Shown piece after piece: positions 33,933 through 41,658 of a stretch of 44,437 nucleotides of DNA. The notes below the pieces were generated by a model. It was given only the letters and a program-made list of their open reading frames with translations, did no database searches and was not told the DNA's origin. Within the stretch, counting starts at the first letter, position 1. The number at the start of each line of letters is the position of its first letter. Origin of the DNA: Amphritea balenae (GTDB lineage: Bacteria; Pseudomonadota; Gammaproteobacteria; Pseudomonadales; Balneatricaceae); assembly GCF_003858655.1 (NCBI RefSeq), contig NZ_RQXV01000018.1:1-44437 (forward strand), given 5' to 3'. A program made the position numbers and the translations under genes.

Positions 33933-34048
33933 TTGAACTGAGACTAACAATACAACCCTTTTTTAGACTCGTCAACAATACTAATGGTTTAAACTGTCGA
34001 CATGCTACAAAAGTATAGGGGTATATCCTAATAGCGCAAGCACAACCC

Positions 34049-34075
34049 AAAAAGCCCCGTAGAACGGGGCTTTTA
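34049..34075 (-). terminator. Terminator after the alpha/beta hydrolase
   Basis: On the minus strand AAAAGCCCCGT-TCT-ACGGGGCTTTTT is a strong stem with a T-run, about 30 bp after the hydrolase stop and before the prp promoter. Confidence 0.88.
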
Positions 34076-34104
34076 GCTGTAATAATGACTCATTCAGGCT
34101 TCTC

Positions 34105-34965
34105 TCAGGAGAGGTATCGCTGCAACTCTGCAGCCATTATGCGGGCAATTTGGCGGGGCTTTTGAAAAGGTAAGGAGTGATCGGTACCCGGTACCAGAAA
34201 GTAGTGCCAGTTTGGCAATCTTTCCGCCAGTTCCCGATGATACTGATGCATCAGATCGACGCTGTAGCCCCCGATAAAGCTGGTAACATCCCCCTGAGCG
34301 GCAACCAGTTCTTCACGGTTTATACTGTTGATCGCTTCAGTAACACAATGAAGTGCATTGGCAAAGCCTAAAGGCCGGGCGCCCAGACGCTGGATTGTCA
34401 ACAACTCGACCGCTGGCGTAATTTTACGGTTCGGCGAAATTGTATCTAAAAAGGTTTTGATACCCCTATCAGCATCGGGACCTTTAAGGTGATTTGCCGC
34501 AGCACTGTACTGATGTCTCAGCACAACCGTAGAATCCCAACAGGGACGATCCAACACCGCAGCTTCCATCAGAAACTGTTTCTGCACCCTATCGTGGCAA
34601 CGTTGTTTATAGATCAGCGAGACCATTCCCCCCATGGAGTAACCGGCCAGATCAAACTGCCACCAGCCCAGATGGTCCACCAACGAACTAAGATCGTTAA
34701 CCAGCTCTGTAACGCTGAACTCATATTCTTCACCATCCGGGTACCGGGTCAACCCGGTACCGCGCTGATCCGGCACCAACACTTCAGACCACTGGGTCAA
34801 CATCGGCACCATCGCCCCCCAGGTATCAAGGCCTGCAACACCGGCACCATGCAGCATAACCAGTCGGCGGGATGATTCAGCTGTCGGATTCTTATACAGC
34901 CGGTATGAAATATTCTGATCAGCGAGTTTAAGCTGATGCTGAGTCATAGTGTAAGGGTGTTTCAT
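34105..34965 (-). CDS. Alpha/beta hydrolase
   Basis: A 286-residue alpha/beta hydrolase. RLVMLHGAGVAGLDTWGAMV near residue 34 gives the oxyanion strand, LVPDQRGTGLTRYPDGEEY follows, FDLAGYSMGGMVSLIYK near 104-120 has the nucleophile Ser, and VPGTDHSLPFQKPRQIA near 262 the catalytic His. This looks like a general esterase, lipase or C-C hydrolase with no specific substrate visible. Two starts are possible, at 34965 and at the Met six residues on. It is monocistronic, divergent from pabB and ends at a strong terminator. Confidence 0.85.
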   Translation of the reverse strand: MKHPYTMTQHQLKLADQNISYRLYKNPTAESSRRLVMLHGAGVAGLDTWGAMVPMLTQWSEVLVPDQRGTGLTRYPDGEEYEFSVTELVNDLSSLVDHLGWWQFDLAGYSMGGMVSLIYKQRCHDRVQKQFLMEAAVLDRPCWDSTVVLRHQYSAAANHLKGPDADRGIKTFLDTISPNRKITPAVELLTIQRLGARPLGFANALHCVTEAINSINREELVAAQGDVTSFIGGYSVDLMHQYHRELAERLPNWHYFLVPGTDHSLPFQKPRQIARIMAAELQRYLS

Positions 34966-35268
34966 AAGCTTAAGTATCTTCTTACTTAATATGGAATGTC
35001 AGGTCGCACTGGGGCAAGCCAGATGATAATCGCGCATAGTATCCTGTAGCAAAATAATATTCCTTAACAGGGATAAATAACACAGTTGCACCTCGCTTTC
35101 ACCGGTATGGCTGGTTACAATCCGTTTTTCAGAACAGTCTGTATTCAGGCTATTTTCGGACCGACCTTTCGCCACCTGATATGACTTTGTTGAATTGGTT
35201 TTTATCAGACTGAGCTTTGCTAAACAAAGCTCTGCCAGGTAGTTAAAGGCATTACTAAGGCTTGTTGA
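34966..35268. other. Divergent spacer before pabB
   Basis: This 303 bp separates the hydrolase and pabB. It contains a perfect 8 bp hairpin GAGCTTTG-CTAAA-CAAAGCTC at 35212-35232, about 36 bp before the pabB start, which could lie in its leader RNA. No gene or further repeat is seen. Confidence 0.45.
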
Positions 35269-36669
35269 GTGTACAGACTTTTTTCACTTCCTTATCTGGA
35301 ATACAGCACCCGGTATTTTGAAGCGATACGCCACCTGCCTGCACCGGTCTATCTCGATAGCGGCAAACCAGCCGGACGCTATGGCCGTTACGACATTATG
35401 TCTGCAGATCCCGCTGCACAGCTGAGCTATTCAGACAACCAAACACTGATTAGCGGTAACGGTGAAGAGCAGCAATTATCAGGCAATCCGTTCAGTCATC
35501 TGCAAACACTATTTGAACAGTATCAACAGCGCTGCCCCACACCTCAACAGCCAGAGCTGACTGAACTGCCTTTTTGCGGGGGCATTCTGGGCTATTTTTC
35601 TTATGACCTTGGCCGCTCACTGGAAACACTGCCAGAGCAAACCCAGCGGGATATCGATCTGCCTGATATGCTGGTGGGCATATACAGTTGGGCACTGATT
35701 ATCGACCATGAGCTGAAAACTACTCAGTTGGTCACCACGCCAATGCACGATAAGCACCAGGCACAAGCACTGTTAGCACGGTTTATCACGCCAGATCTGA
35801 CGACCACTAAAGCTAACTCAGAATTTGCTTTGCGTTCACTGTTTGAAAGTAATATGAGTGAAGCACAATACTATGACTCACTGGCTAAGATCGCCGACTA
35901 TATACAGGCAGGTGATTGCTATCAGGTAAACTTCGCTCAACGCTTCAGTGCTGATTATGAAGGTGATGCCTGGGCAGCCTACAAGCTTTTAAGAGAGCAT
36001 GCTCCCACCCCCTATTCCGCTTATATTGAAACCACCAAAGGCGCGATACTTTCGCTATCCCCTGAGCAGTTTCTGGAAGTCAGCGGCGCTAAAGTGACCA
36101 CAAAACCGATCAAAGGCACCCGCCCCAGAGGCGATAACCCGGCCACCGATGCGCAGCTTAAATTAGCACTACAGGATAGCGAGAAAGACCGTTCAGAAAA
36201 TCTGATGATTGTGGACCTGATGCGCAACGATATCAGCAAAGTCTGTCAGCATGGCAGTGTGCGGGTACCTAAGCTCTTCGCGGTTGAATCCTATGCCAAC
36301 GTCCATCATCTGGTCAGCACTATTGTCGGCCAACTGGATAGCAGCAATACAGCGATCGATCTGCTTGAGCACAGCTTTCCCGGCGGTTCTATCACCGGCG
36401 CACCGAAGATCAGAGCGATGCAGATCATTGATGAGCTGGAACCTAACCGACGCAGTATCTATTGCGGTTCTATCGGCTACCTGAGCTTCAGTGGGAAACT
36501 GGATACCAGCATCACGATTCGCACCTTACTCTGTCAAAACGATAAAATTCACTGCTGGGCAGGCGGAGGTATTGTTGCCGACTCTGAAACAGCCGATGAA
36601 TATCAGGAAACTTACAATAAAGTAAACAATCTACTACGCCCGCTGGAAAAAACATTCCAAAGTAGCTAA
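35269..36669 (+). CDS. pabB: Aminodeoxychorismate synthase component I
   Basis: A 466-residue chorismate-utilising enzyme. It aminates chorismate to 4-amino-4-deoxychorismate in folate synthesis, with the glutaminase PabA. The Lys of TKPIKGTRPRG near residue 284 marks PabB rather than TrpE, which has PIAGT there. SFPGGSITGAPKIRAMQIIDELE and IYCGSIGYLSFSGKLDTSITIRTL complete the chorismate-binding domain. The N-terminal domain (FFSLPYLEYSTRYFE-like start, CGGILGYFSYDLGRSLE) is present. Start is GTG at 35269, with AAGG about 10 bp upstream. A perfect hairpin follows at 36745. Confidence 0.93.
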   Translation: MYRLFSLPYLEYSTRYFEAIRHLPAPVYLDSGKPAGRYGRYDIMSADPAAQLSYSDNQTLISGNGEEQQLSGNPFSHLQTLFEQYQQRCPTPQQPELTELPFCGGILGYFSYDLGRSLETLPEQTQRDIDLPDMLVGIYSWALIIDHELKTTQLVTTPMHDKHQAQALLARFITPDLTTTKANSEFALRSLFESNMSEAQYYDSLAKIADYIQAGDCYQVNFAQRFSADYEGDAWAAYKLLREHAPTPYSAYIETTKGAILSLSPEQFLEVSGAKVTTKPIKGTRPRGDNPATDAQLKLALQDSEKDRSENLMIVDLMRNDISKVCQHGSVRVPKLFAVESYANVHHLVSTIVGQLDSSNTAIDLLEHSFPGGSITGAPKIRAMQIIDELEPNRRSIYCGSIGYLSFSGKLDTSITIRTLLCQNDKIHCWAGGGIVADSETADEYQETYNKVNNLLRPLEKTFQSS

Positions 36670-36744
36670 ACCACCGCAGTACGGCGCGCCAGATACTGAC
36701 TCAAACCTTACCAGTAACTGGAAAATCCCTCTCCTAGCGATATG

Positions 36745-36768
36745 GCACCGCATTAACAAATGCGGTGC
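36745..36768 (+). terminator. Hairpin after pabB
   Basis: GCACCGCATT-AACA-AATGCGGTGC is a perfect 10 bp stem 75 bp after the pabB stop. The following T-run is poor (TTGCC), so it is a probable but not canonical terminator. Confidence 0.5.
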
Positions 36769-36845
36769 TTGCCAATTTGGGTAACTTGCCTCTCTGATCA
36801 TCACCCTGCTATCTACACTGGTTGTAAATAGTAAAAGGGATTCCT

Positions 36846-37419
36846 ATGAGCGATCACTTTGTCACCCGAAATGACGATTCCATCTCTATGACCATGTTGA
36901 TGACACCTGACATGGCCAACTTCTCAGGCAAGGTACATGGCGGTGCTCTGCTCAAGATTCTTGATCAGGTTGCCTATGCCTGTGCCGCTCATTACAGCGG
37001 CCATTATGTAGTGACCCTGTCGGTCGATAGTGTTCATTTTAAAGAATCCGTCAATGTCGGCGAGTTGGTCACCTTTTTACGCTTCGGTAAATTACACCGG
37101 CCGCTCATCGATGGAAGTGGGTGTTAAGGTGATGTCCGAAAATATTCATGAACGTACGATGCGTCACACCAACAGCTGCTTTCTTACCATGATTGCGGTC
37201 GATAAAGATGGCAGCCCCACTGAAGTACCCAGACTGAATCTACAAACTAAAAAAGAGAAAACCCGTTATATTGCAGGCGCTATGCGGCGCAAACTACGCC
37301 AACAGCATGACAAGCGTCTCGAAGAGATCCATGAAGAATGGAGTGAACATGCGGCTGATCACAGCACAGAAGAGATAGACGAGCTATTAAGACAGCTACT
37401 CGATGAAGATTTTAGCTAA
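36846..37419 (+). pseudogene. Acyl-CoA thioesterase (hot-dog), frameshifted
   Basis: The N-terminal frame starts at 36846 and reads FSGKVHGGALLKILDQVAYACAAHYSG, then VGELVTFLRFGKLHR to a stop at 37127. The +1 frame instead reads FYASVNYTGRSSMEVGVKVM and RHTNSCFLTMIAVDKDG, then continues to 37419. Joined, the two give a normal YciA-like acyl-CoA thioesterase with the expected hot-dog motifs on both sides of the break, plus a basic and acidic helical tail. The break lies at the T run 37074-37078; removing one T restores the family sequence. The cause could be a base-calling error, a real mutation or, less likely, programmed +1 frameshifting. The intact tail argues that any loss is recent. Confidence 0.85.
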
Positions 37420-37474
37420 CCAGGGCTATTTCAACAGAAGGACGTTAAACAGCGATTGAATACCGCCAGAATAT

Positions 37475-37498
37475 AAAGCCCCGTTATTCGGGGCTTTT
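37475..37498. terminator. Terminator between thioesterase and lipoprotein genes
   Basis: AAAGCCCCG-TTATT-CGGGGCTTTT lies between two convergent genes with A and T flanks, so it can act in both directions. Confidence 0.85.
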
Positions 37499-37525
37499 AA
37501 AAACGTTTAACTTTCAAAGCTGGCA

Positions 37526-37993
37526 TCAGCCATTAAAAAGAACATCTTTACGGGCCTTTTTATACTCTTCTTCAGAAATCAGATCTTTATCCCTAAGATC
37601 TTTTAATTCTGTCAATTTTGCTTCCAGGCCTTTTTCGACTTCAGCCATTTGCTCATCTGAGCAGTTGTTACTATTACGCAATGAATCAAGACGCGCTATG
37701 CGGGCATTAGCAGCCTCCAAAGCATCTTCGTAATTCATATTCTTAGCAATGAGATTGAACGGAAACCAGAAAATACCATCGACAATATCTGCACCAGAGA
37801 CATCATCTTTATCTTCATTCACCTGATTAATCACTGTCTGAGCCCGAGCCTGCTCGTAACTAAGCTGTTCACAGCTTAGAGATTCATCGGACGCATTATA
37901 CGCAGTCATTACTTCGTGATTTGCACTACCTGCACAGCCTTGTAGTAAAACAGCAGATACCGCCAGAGAGAGGATCACTTTTCCTTGAGACAT
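37526..37993 (-). CDS. Lipoprotein with short C-terminal helical domain
   Basis: A 155-residue predicted lipoprotein. The signal peptide ends in lipobox LLQGC, with Cys20 as the lipidation site. The mature part has a hydrophobic patch (DGIFWFPFNLIAKN) followed by helices and a C-terminal segment LTELKDLRDKDLISEEEYKKARKDVL that matches the SHOCT-like helix-turn pattern of many small bacterial proteins. The function is unknown. It follows the convergent terminator and is followed on its 5' side by thrH in the same direction, 82 bp away. Confidence 0.8.
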   Translation of the reverse strand: MSQGKVILSLAVSAVLLQGCAGSANHEVMTAYNASDESLSCEQLSYEQARAQTVINQVNEDKDDVSGADIVDGIFWFPFNLIAKNMNYEDALEAANARIARLDSLRNSNNCSDEQMAEVEKGLEAKLTELKDLRDKDLISEEEYKKARKDVLFNG

Positions 37994-38075
37994 TTAACAA
38001 CTCCATGTTTAAGACATAAAAAACGGCAACAAAGTTACCGTTTAAAATACAGAAAAGCCAGACTGCATAACCTAT

Positions 38076-38693
38076 TTATAGAGACAGATCACGATTACTG
38101 GCTTTAAGAAACTCTTTCTTCAGATCTTCAAAGGTTTGCACCGCAGGGAACTGAGGAAACTCGTCTATAACGTTCTGCGGGGAATGGAACAAAATACCCG
38201 ACTCAGCCTGGGTAAGCATCGTCGTATCGTTGTAGGAATCGCCGGCGGCGATTACACGGTAGTTCAGCAACTGGAATGCTCGTACCGACTGACGCTTAGG
38301 GTCAACCTGACGTAATGTGTAATCCGTAATACGGCCTCCATCGTTCACTTCCAGCTTATGACACAGCAGGGTTGGGTGACCCAGTTGCTTCATTAACGGG
38401 GAAGCAAACTCATAGAAGGTATCAGACAGAATCACGACCTGAAAGCGCTCACGCAGCCAGTCGATAAACTCACGGGCCCCCTCCAATGGAGACAAACGAT
38501 CAATAGTCGCCTGAATCTGTGGCAAAGTCAGACCATGCTCATCCAGAATACGCAAACGCTGTTTCATCAGCACATCGTAATCGGGAATATCGCGGGTAGT
38601 CGCTTTAAGCTCTTCAATTCCGGTTTCTTCAGCAAAAGCGATCCAGATCTCAGGGATCAGTACACCTTCCAGGTCAAGACATGCGAGTTCCAC
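38076..38693 (-). CDS. thrH: Phosphoserine phosphatase/homoserine phosphotransferase ThrH
   Basis: A 205-residue HAD-family enzyme. The first motif is CLDLEGVLIPEIW, in which Glu replaces the second Asp of the usual DxDxT pattern, as is typical of ThrH. VILSDTFYEFA is motif II, and AAGDSYNDTTML is motif IV. In Pseudomonas ThrH has phosphoserine phosphatase activity and can phosphorylate homoserine. The start is GTG at 38693, with AGGAG 6 bp upstream. It is monocistronic or cotranscribed with the lipoprotein downstream. Confidence 0.93.
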   Translation of the reverse strand: MELACLDLEGVLIPEIWIAFAEETGIEELKATTRDIPDYDVLMKQRLRILDEHGLTLPQIQATIDRLSPLEGAREFIDWLRERFQVVILSDTFYEFASPLMKQLGHPTLLCHKLEVNDGGRITDYTLRQVDPKRQSVRAFQLLNYRVIAAGDSYNDTTMLTQAESGILFHSPQNVIDEFPQFPAVQTFEDLKKEFLKASNRDLSL

Positions 38694-39217
38694 AAGCGAC
38701 TCCTGTTCTATTATTAGATATTAAGCGAAATGTTGTGTAGTTATAGTGCGGAAGATTCTACCGGAATAGCCGGTTGTTGCAACGCTGAACGCTTTTGAAC
38801 CATAAAGCTGGAATAAACCTGAGAGACATACAGCGAACTCGCTAATTCACCCGAGAAAATACCGACAAACAGGCTGGCAGAGCTATTAAAAATAGCTTGA
38901 ATCCGAAAATATGTTAAAAAAAGCAGTATCAATCGAGACCCAAGAGATATAAATATTTGTTAACACAGTAAGGTAAAGAAACCTTATCGATTCTTTAGGA
39001 AATTGCTAAATGGAGTAATAAACATATTAAAGGAGGCTGGACTCCTCCAGATTAGTTCATGCAATCCTAACAACGCTCAGCACACGTCAGCATCAAAGAA
39101 ACACCACCGGTTCCCGACTTGAACAAACCAGAAGAACCTTCTTAATTGTAATGACCAGCAAGCCCTCCCTGCATGCTTCTAAAACACATTAGCTGTACGG
39201 GCTTTGAATCATTGTAT
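38694..39217. other. Spacer between thrH and the Rho-like gene
   Basis: This 524 bp holds one doubtful short reading frame (38741-38932, listed separately) and a small GC-rich hairpin GGAGG-CTGGA-CTCC at 39031-39046 without a T-run. The rest is AT-rich. No repeat of the other families of this window is present. Confidence 0.4.
38741..38932 (-). CDS. Doubtful short reading frame, possible gene remnant
   Basis: A 63-codon frame with a TTG start and no ribosome site. The last 45 residues (ASLFVGIFSGELASSLYVSQ and onward) read like the end of a real membrane or helical protein, while the first part is AT-rich and less convincing. It may be the C-terminal remnant of a lost gene. I do not recognise it. 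Confidence 0.22.
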   Translation of the reverse strand: MILLFLTYFRIQAIFNSSASLFVGIFSGELASSLYVSQVYSSFMVQKRSALQQPAIPVESSAL

Positions 39218-40177
39218 TTAGTTATTTGGCGACAAAGAACTCAACAGTTCTGCATTCGTCGGGTACTGCGCTAATAACTCAGCAAGTTTTCTGGCACCCT
39301 CTGCAGGTTTTAGGCTAGTAAGCCCCCTTCGCAGCGTTCTTACACTGGCGATATCTTTCGAATTCAGAAGCAACTCCTCACGGCGCGTACTGCTTTTAGC
39401 AATATCAAGTGCGGGAAAAATGCGTTTATTAGCCAACTCGCCTGATAACACGATTTCCATATTGCCCGTGCCCTTGAACTCCTCAAATATCACCTGATCC
39501 ATCCGACTGCCGGTATCAACCAGTACAGTCGCTAAAATGGTAAGCGAGCCTCCGTTTTCAATCTTTCTGGCAGCACCGAACAATTTCCGGGGTATCTCCA
39601 TAGCCCTGGCGTCAAGCCCGCCGGACATAGTACGACCGCTGCTCTTTCGCTCGGCATTATGTACCCGTGAGAGCCTTGTCAGAGAATCGATAACAATCAT
39701 CACATTGTGACCTTCGCCGGCCTCCTTGCGGGCGGTGTTGAGCAGATCATTGGCCACCCGGACGTGTTGCTCATAACGCTCATCCGAAGACGAGGCATAC
39801 ACTTGTGCCGACACGCTACGCTTAAAATCAATCACCTCTTCCGGTCGCTCATCGATGAGTAACGCATATAGCTTTATCTCGGGATAAGCCTGCCCAACTG
39901 ACTGACAAATATGCTTCAGAATGGTTGTTTTACCGGAACCCGGTGGAGCAACAATTAACCCCCGCTGCCCCATGCCTATGGGCGTGATCAGATCCATCGC
40001 TCGCATAGTCGCTTGCTGAGAGCCTGATTCCAGGCGAATACAAGGTGAAGGATGGACAGCTATGCCATTTAAAAAACGCTTTTGTGGGTCATCATGAACG
40101 ACCTCTCTGACCACCTTATCGACGGGTTTTGCGGCTTTATTTCTTTTGACTTTCAACGATAATGTTTTTCGCGTCAT
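39218..40177 (-). CDS. Rho-like ATPase without the RNA-binding N-terminal domain
   Basis: A 319-residue paralog of transcription terminator Rho, which is normally about 419. The hexameric helicase core is complete: Walker A APPGSGKTT at 78-86, LLIDERPEEV at 107-115 with the catalytic Glu, Walker B IVIDSLTRL at 161-169, the R-loop region GRTMSGGLDARAMEIPRK at 181-198, KLFGAARKIENGGSLTI, and the arginine finger in SSTRREELL near 265. Missing are the Rho N-terminal helical and OB-fold primary RNA-binding domains; only about 45 Lys/Arg-rich residues precede the core. It could be a motor with different RNA selection, a partner of the main Rho, or a non-termination ATPase. It lies beside the distal end of the integron array, on the same strand. 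Confidence 0.88.
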   Translation of the reverse strand: MTRKTLSLKVKRNKAAKPVDKVVREVVHDDPQKRFLNGIAVHPSPCIRLESGSQQATMRAMDLITPIGMGQRGLIVAPPGSGKTTILKHICQSVGQAYPEIKLYALLIDERPEEVIDFKRSVSAQVYASSSDERYEQHVRVANDLLNTARKEAGEGHNVMIVIDSLTRLSRVHNAERKSSGRTMSGGLDARAMEIPRKLFGAARKIENGGSLTILATVLVDTGSRMDQVIFEEFKGTGNMEIVLSGELANKRIFPALDIAKSSTRREELLLNSKDIASVRTLRRGLTSLKPAEGARKLAELLAQYPTNAELLSSLSPNN

Positions 40178-40194
40178 GATGCCTGTTTACAGCT

Positions 40195-40250
40195 CCTAAG
40201 AATTAAGGGTTTGGCGCAGCTTACTACGGGTGCTGACTGCGCCGGTTAGG
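40195..40250 (-). repeat. Hairpin after tehB, possible decayed attC
   Basis: On the minus strand CCTAACCGGCGCAG and CTGCGCC form a 7 bp stem with a ~17-base loop directly after the tehB-like stop. The left side resembles the start of an attC site, but no GTTAG-type right core is seen. It could also be a plain transcription-related hairpin. Confidence 0.35.
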
Positions 40251-40262
40251 TGGCACATTTAA

Positions 40263-40832
40263 CTAGGCAGGTTTCCGCGCCAACATGGTCGCAAACTGCA
40301 ACTGTACGCCATTGTGCATGGTGCCTACGTCCTCATTGTACTTAATCAGTTCCCACCCCTCGTAAGCCTCACGCAACTGCCCTGCTTTGGTTAAGGTAAA
40401 AGGGAAGCGGACCGGGCATGGGTATTCTTCAGTGCTCATAGCGCAAACAATCAGGTTATAACCACCGGGCAGAGTACGCTCTTGCATATCGGCAATCACC
40501 GCCTCGATACGATCTGGGTTTAGAAACATCAGGGTGACAGTGCAGGCTATAAAGCCATAATCCACACCAAGCCTGGAATTATTGATGTCGTACACCTGCG
40601 CCTGAATGTTGGCTATATCCTGTTCGCTCACAATGTGCTGCAGCATATTAATCGCGTTGGGGTTGTTGTCTACTGCGACAACGTTAAAGCCAAGCTGGCT
40701 CAGGTATAAAGTGTTACGCCCATTGGAACAGCCCATGTCCAGGGCATCGCATGGTTCAATAATTTTACACGCTTCGACCACTTCACTATGCGTAGGACTT
40801 AGGCCGTAATGATTATTCAGGTCAACTGTCAT
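40263..40832 (-). CDS. TehB-like SAM-dependent methyltransferase
   Basis: A 189-residue class I methyltransferase resembling the tellurite-resistance protein TehB. It begins LNNHYGLSPTHSEVVEACK, typical of the family. Motif I is ALDMGCSNGRNTLYLSQLG near residue 32, followed by VVAVDNNPNAI, and IACTVTLMFLNPDRI holds the post-motif segment. TehB-type enzymes methylate tellurite and selenite or related oxyanions. I chose ATG 40832 over 40841 because MTVDLNNHYGL fits the family start. It lies between the Rho-like gene and the last clear attC, so it may be either the flank or an old terminal cassette. Confidence 0.85.
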   Translation of the reverse strand: MTVDLNNHYGLSPTHSEVVEACKIIEPCDALDMGCSNGRNTLYLSQLGFNVVAVDNNPNAINMLQHIVSEQDIANIQAQVYDINNSRLGVDYGFIACTVTLMFLNPDRIEAVIADMQERTLPGGYNLIVCAMSTEEYPCPVRFPFTLTKAGQLREAYEGWELIKYNEDVGTMHNGVQLQFATMLARKPA

Positions 40833-40921
40833 GGTAATCACTTAGTTTTGAAATGAAGGCCTGTATGTTACTCCTTCTAAGGCGCAGTTAAAGAATTAAT
40901 GGCGCGGAGGGCATTTCACGA

Positions 40922-41029
40922 ATGAGTTATATTGACGAGCCGCAATTAGTCGGCACACCCTTTTTATTTCCAGATGAAGTAGACTTGGTTCAACTCCCTC
41001 TTTTGGCTTCATGCTTTCTAGCCCCCTAA
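40922..41029 (+). CDS. Short plus-strand reading frame at the array end, doubtful
   Basis: A 35-codon frame (MSYIDEPQLVGTPFLFPDEV and on) ending at a stop inside attC1. It would be opposite in direction to the cassette genes. No ribosome site is visible. Composition looks protein-like, but the length is too short to be confident. Confidence 0.2.
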   Translation: MSYIDEPQLVGTPFLFPDEVDLVQLPLLASCFLAP

Positions 41030-41073
41030 CACCTAGCAAAGCGGCGCAGCTTTGCTTGTGCGCATTGTTATAC
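41025..41073 (-). repeat. attC site 1 (last clear site of the array)
   Basis: Read on the minus strand, TATAACAATGCGCA opens the site and GGTGTTAGG closes it. The centre AGCAAAGC-TGCGCC-GCTTTGCT is a perfect stem. It is one of the short sites, about 49 bp. The stop codon of the P-loop cassette lies within it. Confidence 0.8.
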
Positions 41074-41562
41074 ATTTTGCACAATTTTGGTTATGTTAAA
41101 GCCCTCTTCTGGCTTTGGTGCCGCAAAAAACTTTGTAACAGCCTCAAACATCTCCACAGTATCTGTAGCAGCCCGCTGTGGTTGATCAATACGCCTTTGG
41201 GCAATTTGCTCAAGGCAAATATTATTTGGTATATCGAGATACACCATGTGGTGCGGCGCACCAACTTCTGCGTAAATTTCCCGAAACCATTCTCGTTGTG
41301 AAATGGTATTGGCTGGGAAGTCCATTACTACATCTGTTCCAGTAGCTAAAATCGACTGTACCAACTTTTTAATTTGGGGTTTAATCAGATTTGAATATTT
41401 AACATAGTCGTACAATGAACTAACTTTATTGGGATAGAGCGACTCAAGCCACTCATCCTCAGAAAGCAACACCGCATTTCTATCCTGCGAGATTTCGCTC
41501 GCTTTCGTGGATTTTCCGGCCCCCATCTTTCCGCAGAAAAATATTAGCTCTCCTTTCTTCAT
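41068..41562 (-). CDS. Cassette: P-loop kinase-like protein
   Basis: A 164-residue AAA_33/zeta-toxin-like P-loop protein. Walker A GKMGAGKST is at residues 11-19, LSEDEWLES near 33 resembles the catalytic Asp segment of small kinases, and VVMDFPANT near 79 and a later Arg pair (AQRRIDQPQRA) could form the lid. Such proteins phosphorylate small molecules or act as toxins or resistance kinases; the substrate is unknown. It is the last clear cassette of the array, and its stop codon overlaps attC1. Confidence 0.82.
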   Translation of the reverse strand: MKKGELIFFCGKMGAGKSTKASEISQDRNAVLLSEDEWLESLYPNKVSSLYDYVKYSNLIKPQIKKLVQSILATGTDVVMDFPANTISQREWFREIYAEVGAPHHMVYLDIPNNICLEQIAQRRIDQPQRAATDTVEMFEAVTKFFAAPKPEEGFNITKIVQNV

Positions 41563-41581
41563 CTCCGATCTCTACCTATGC

Positions 41582-41655
41582 ATAACGCCCGCAGTTGCGG
41601 AAAACTTGTAGTGACGAAGGAACGAAAAGGTTTTTCGTAACCTGCGCTTGTTATG
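41582..41655 (-). repeat. attC site 2
   Basis: On the minus strand it starts CATAACAAGCGCAGG and ends CTGCGGGCGTTATG, with ACGAAAAACC and GGTTTTTCGT-like inner pairing. Length is about 75 bp. Confidence 0.88.
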
Positions 41656-41658
41656 TGC

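Noticed and set aside
36846-37419. Programmed ribosomal frameshifting as the first explanation for the split thioesterase
   Set aside because: A +1 shift at a plain T run has no known stimulatory signal here, and thioesterases of this family are not known to use it; error or mutation is simpler.
40975-41015. tRNA T-arm-like GGTTCAACTCCC on the plus strand
   Set aside because: The flanking bases do not form a T-stem and no D-arm, anticodon arm or acceptor stem can be drawn.
40896-41084. 62-codon minus-strand reading frame at the array end
   Set aside because: It runs through attC1 and overlaps the end of the P-loop cassette gene; no ribosome site and no protein-like features.
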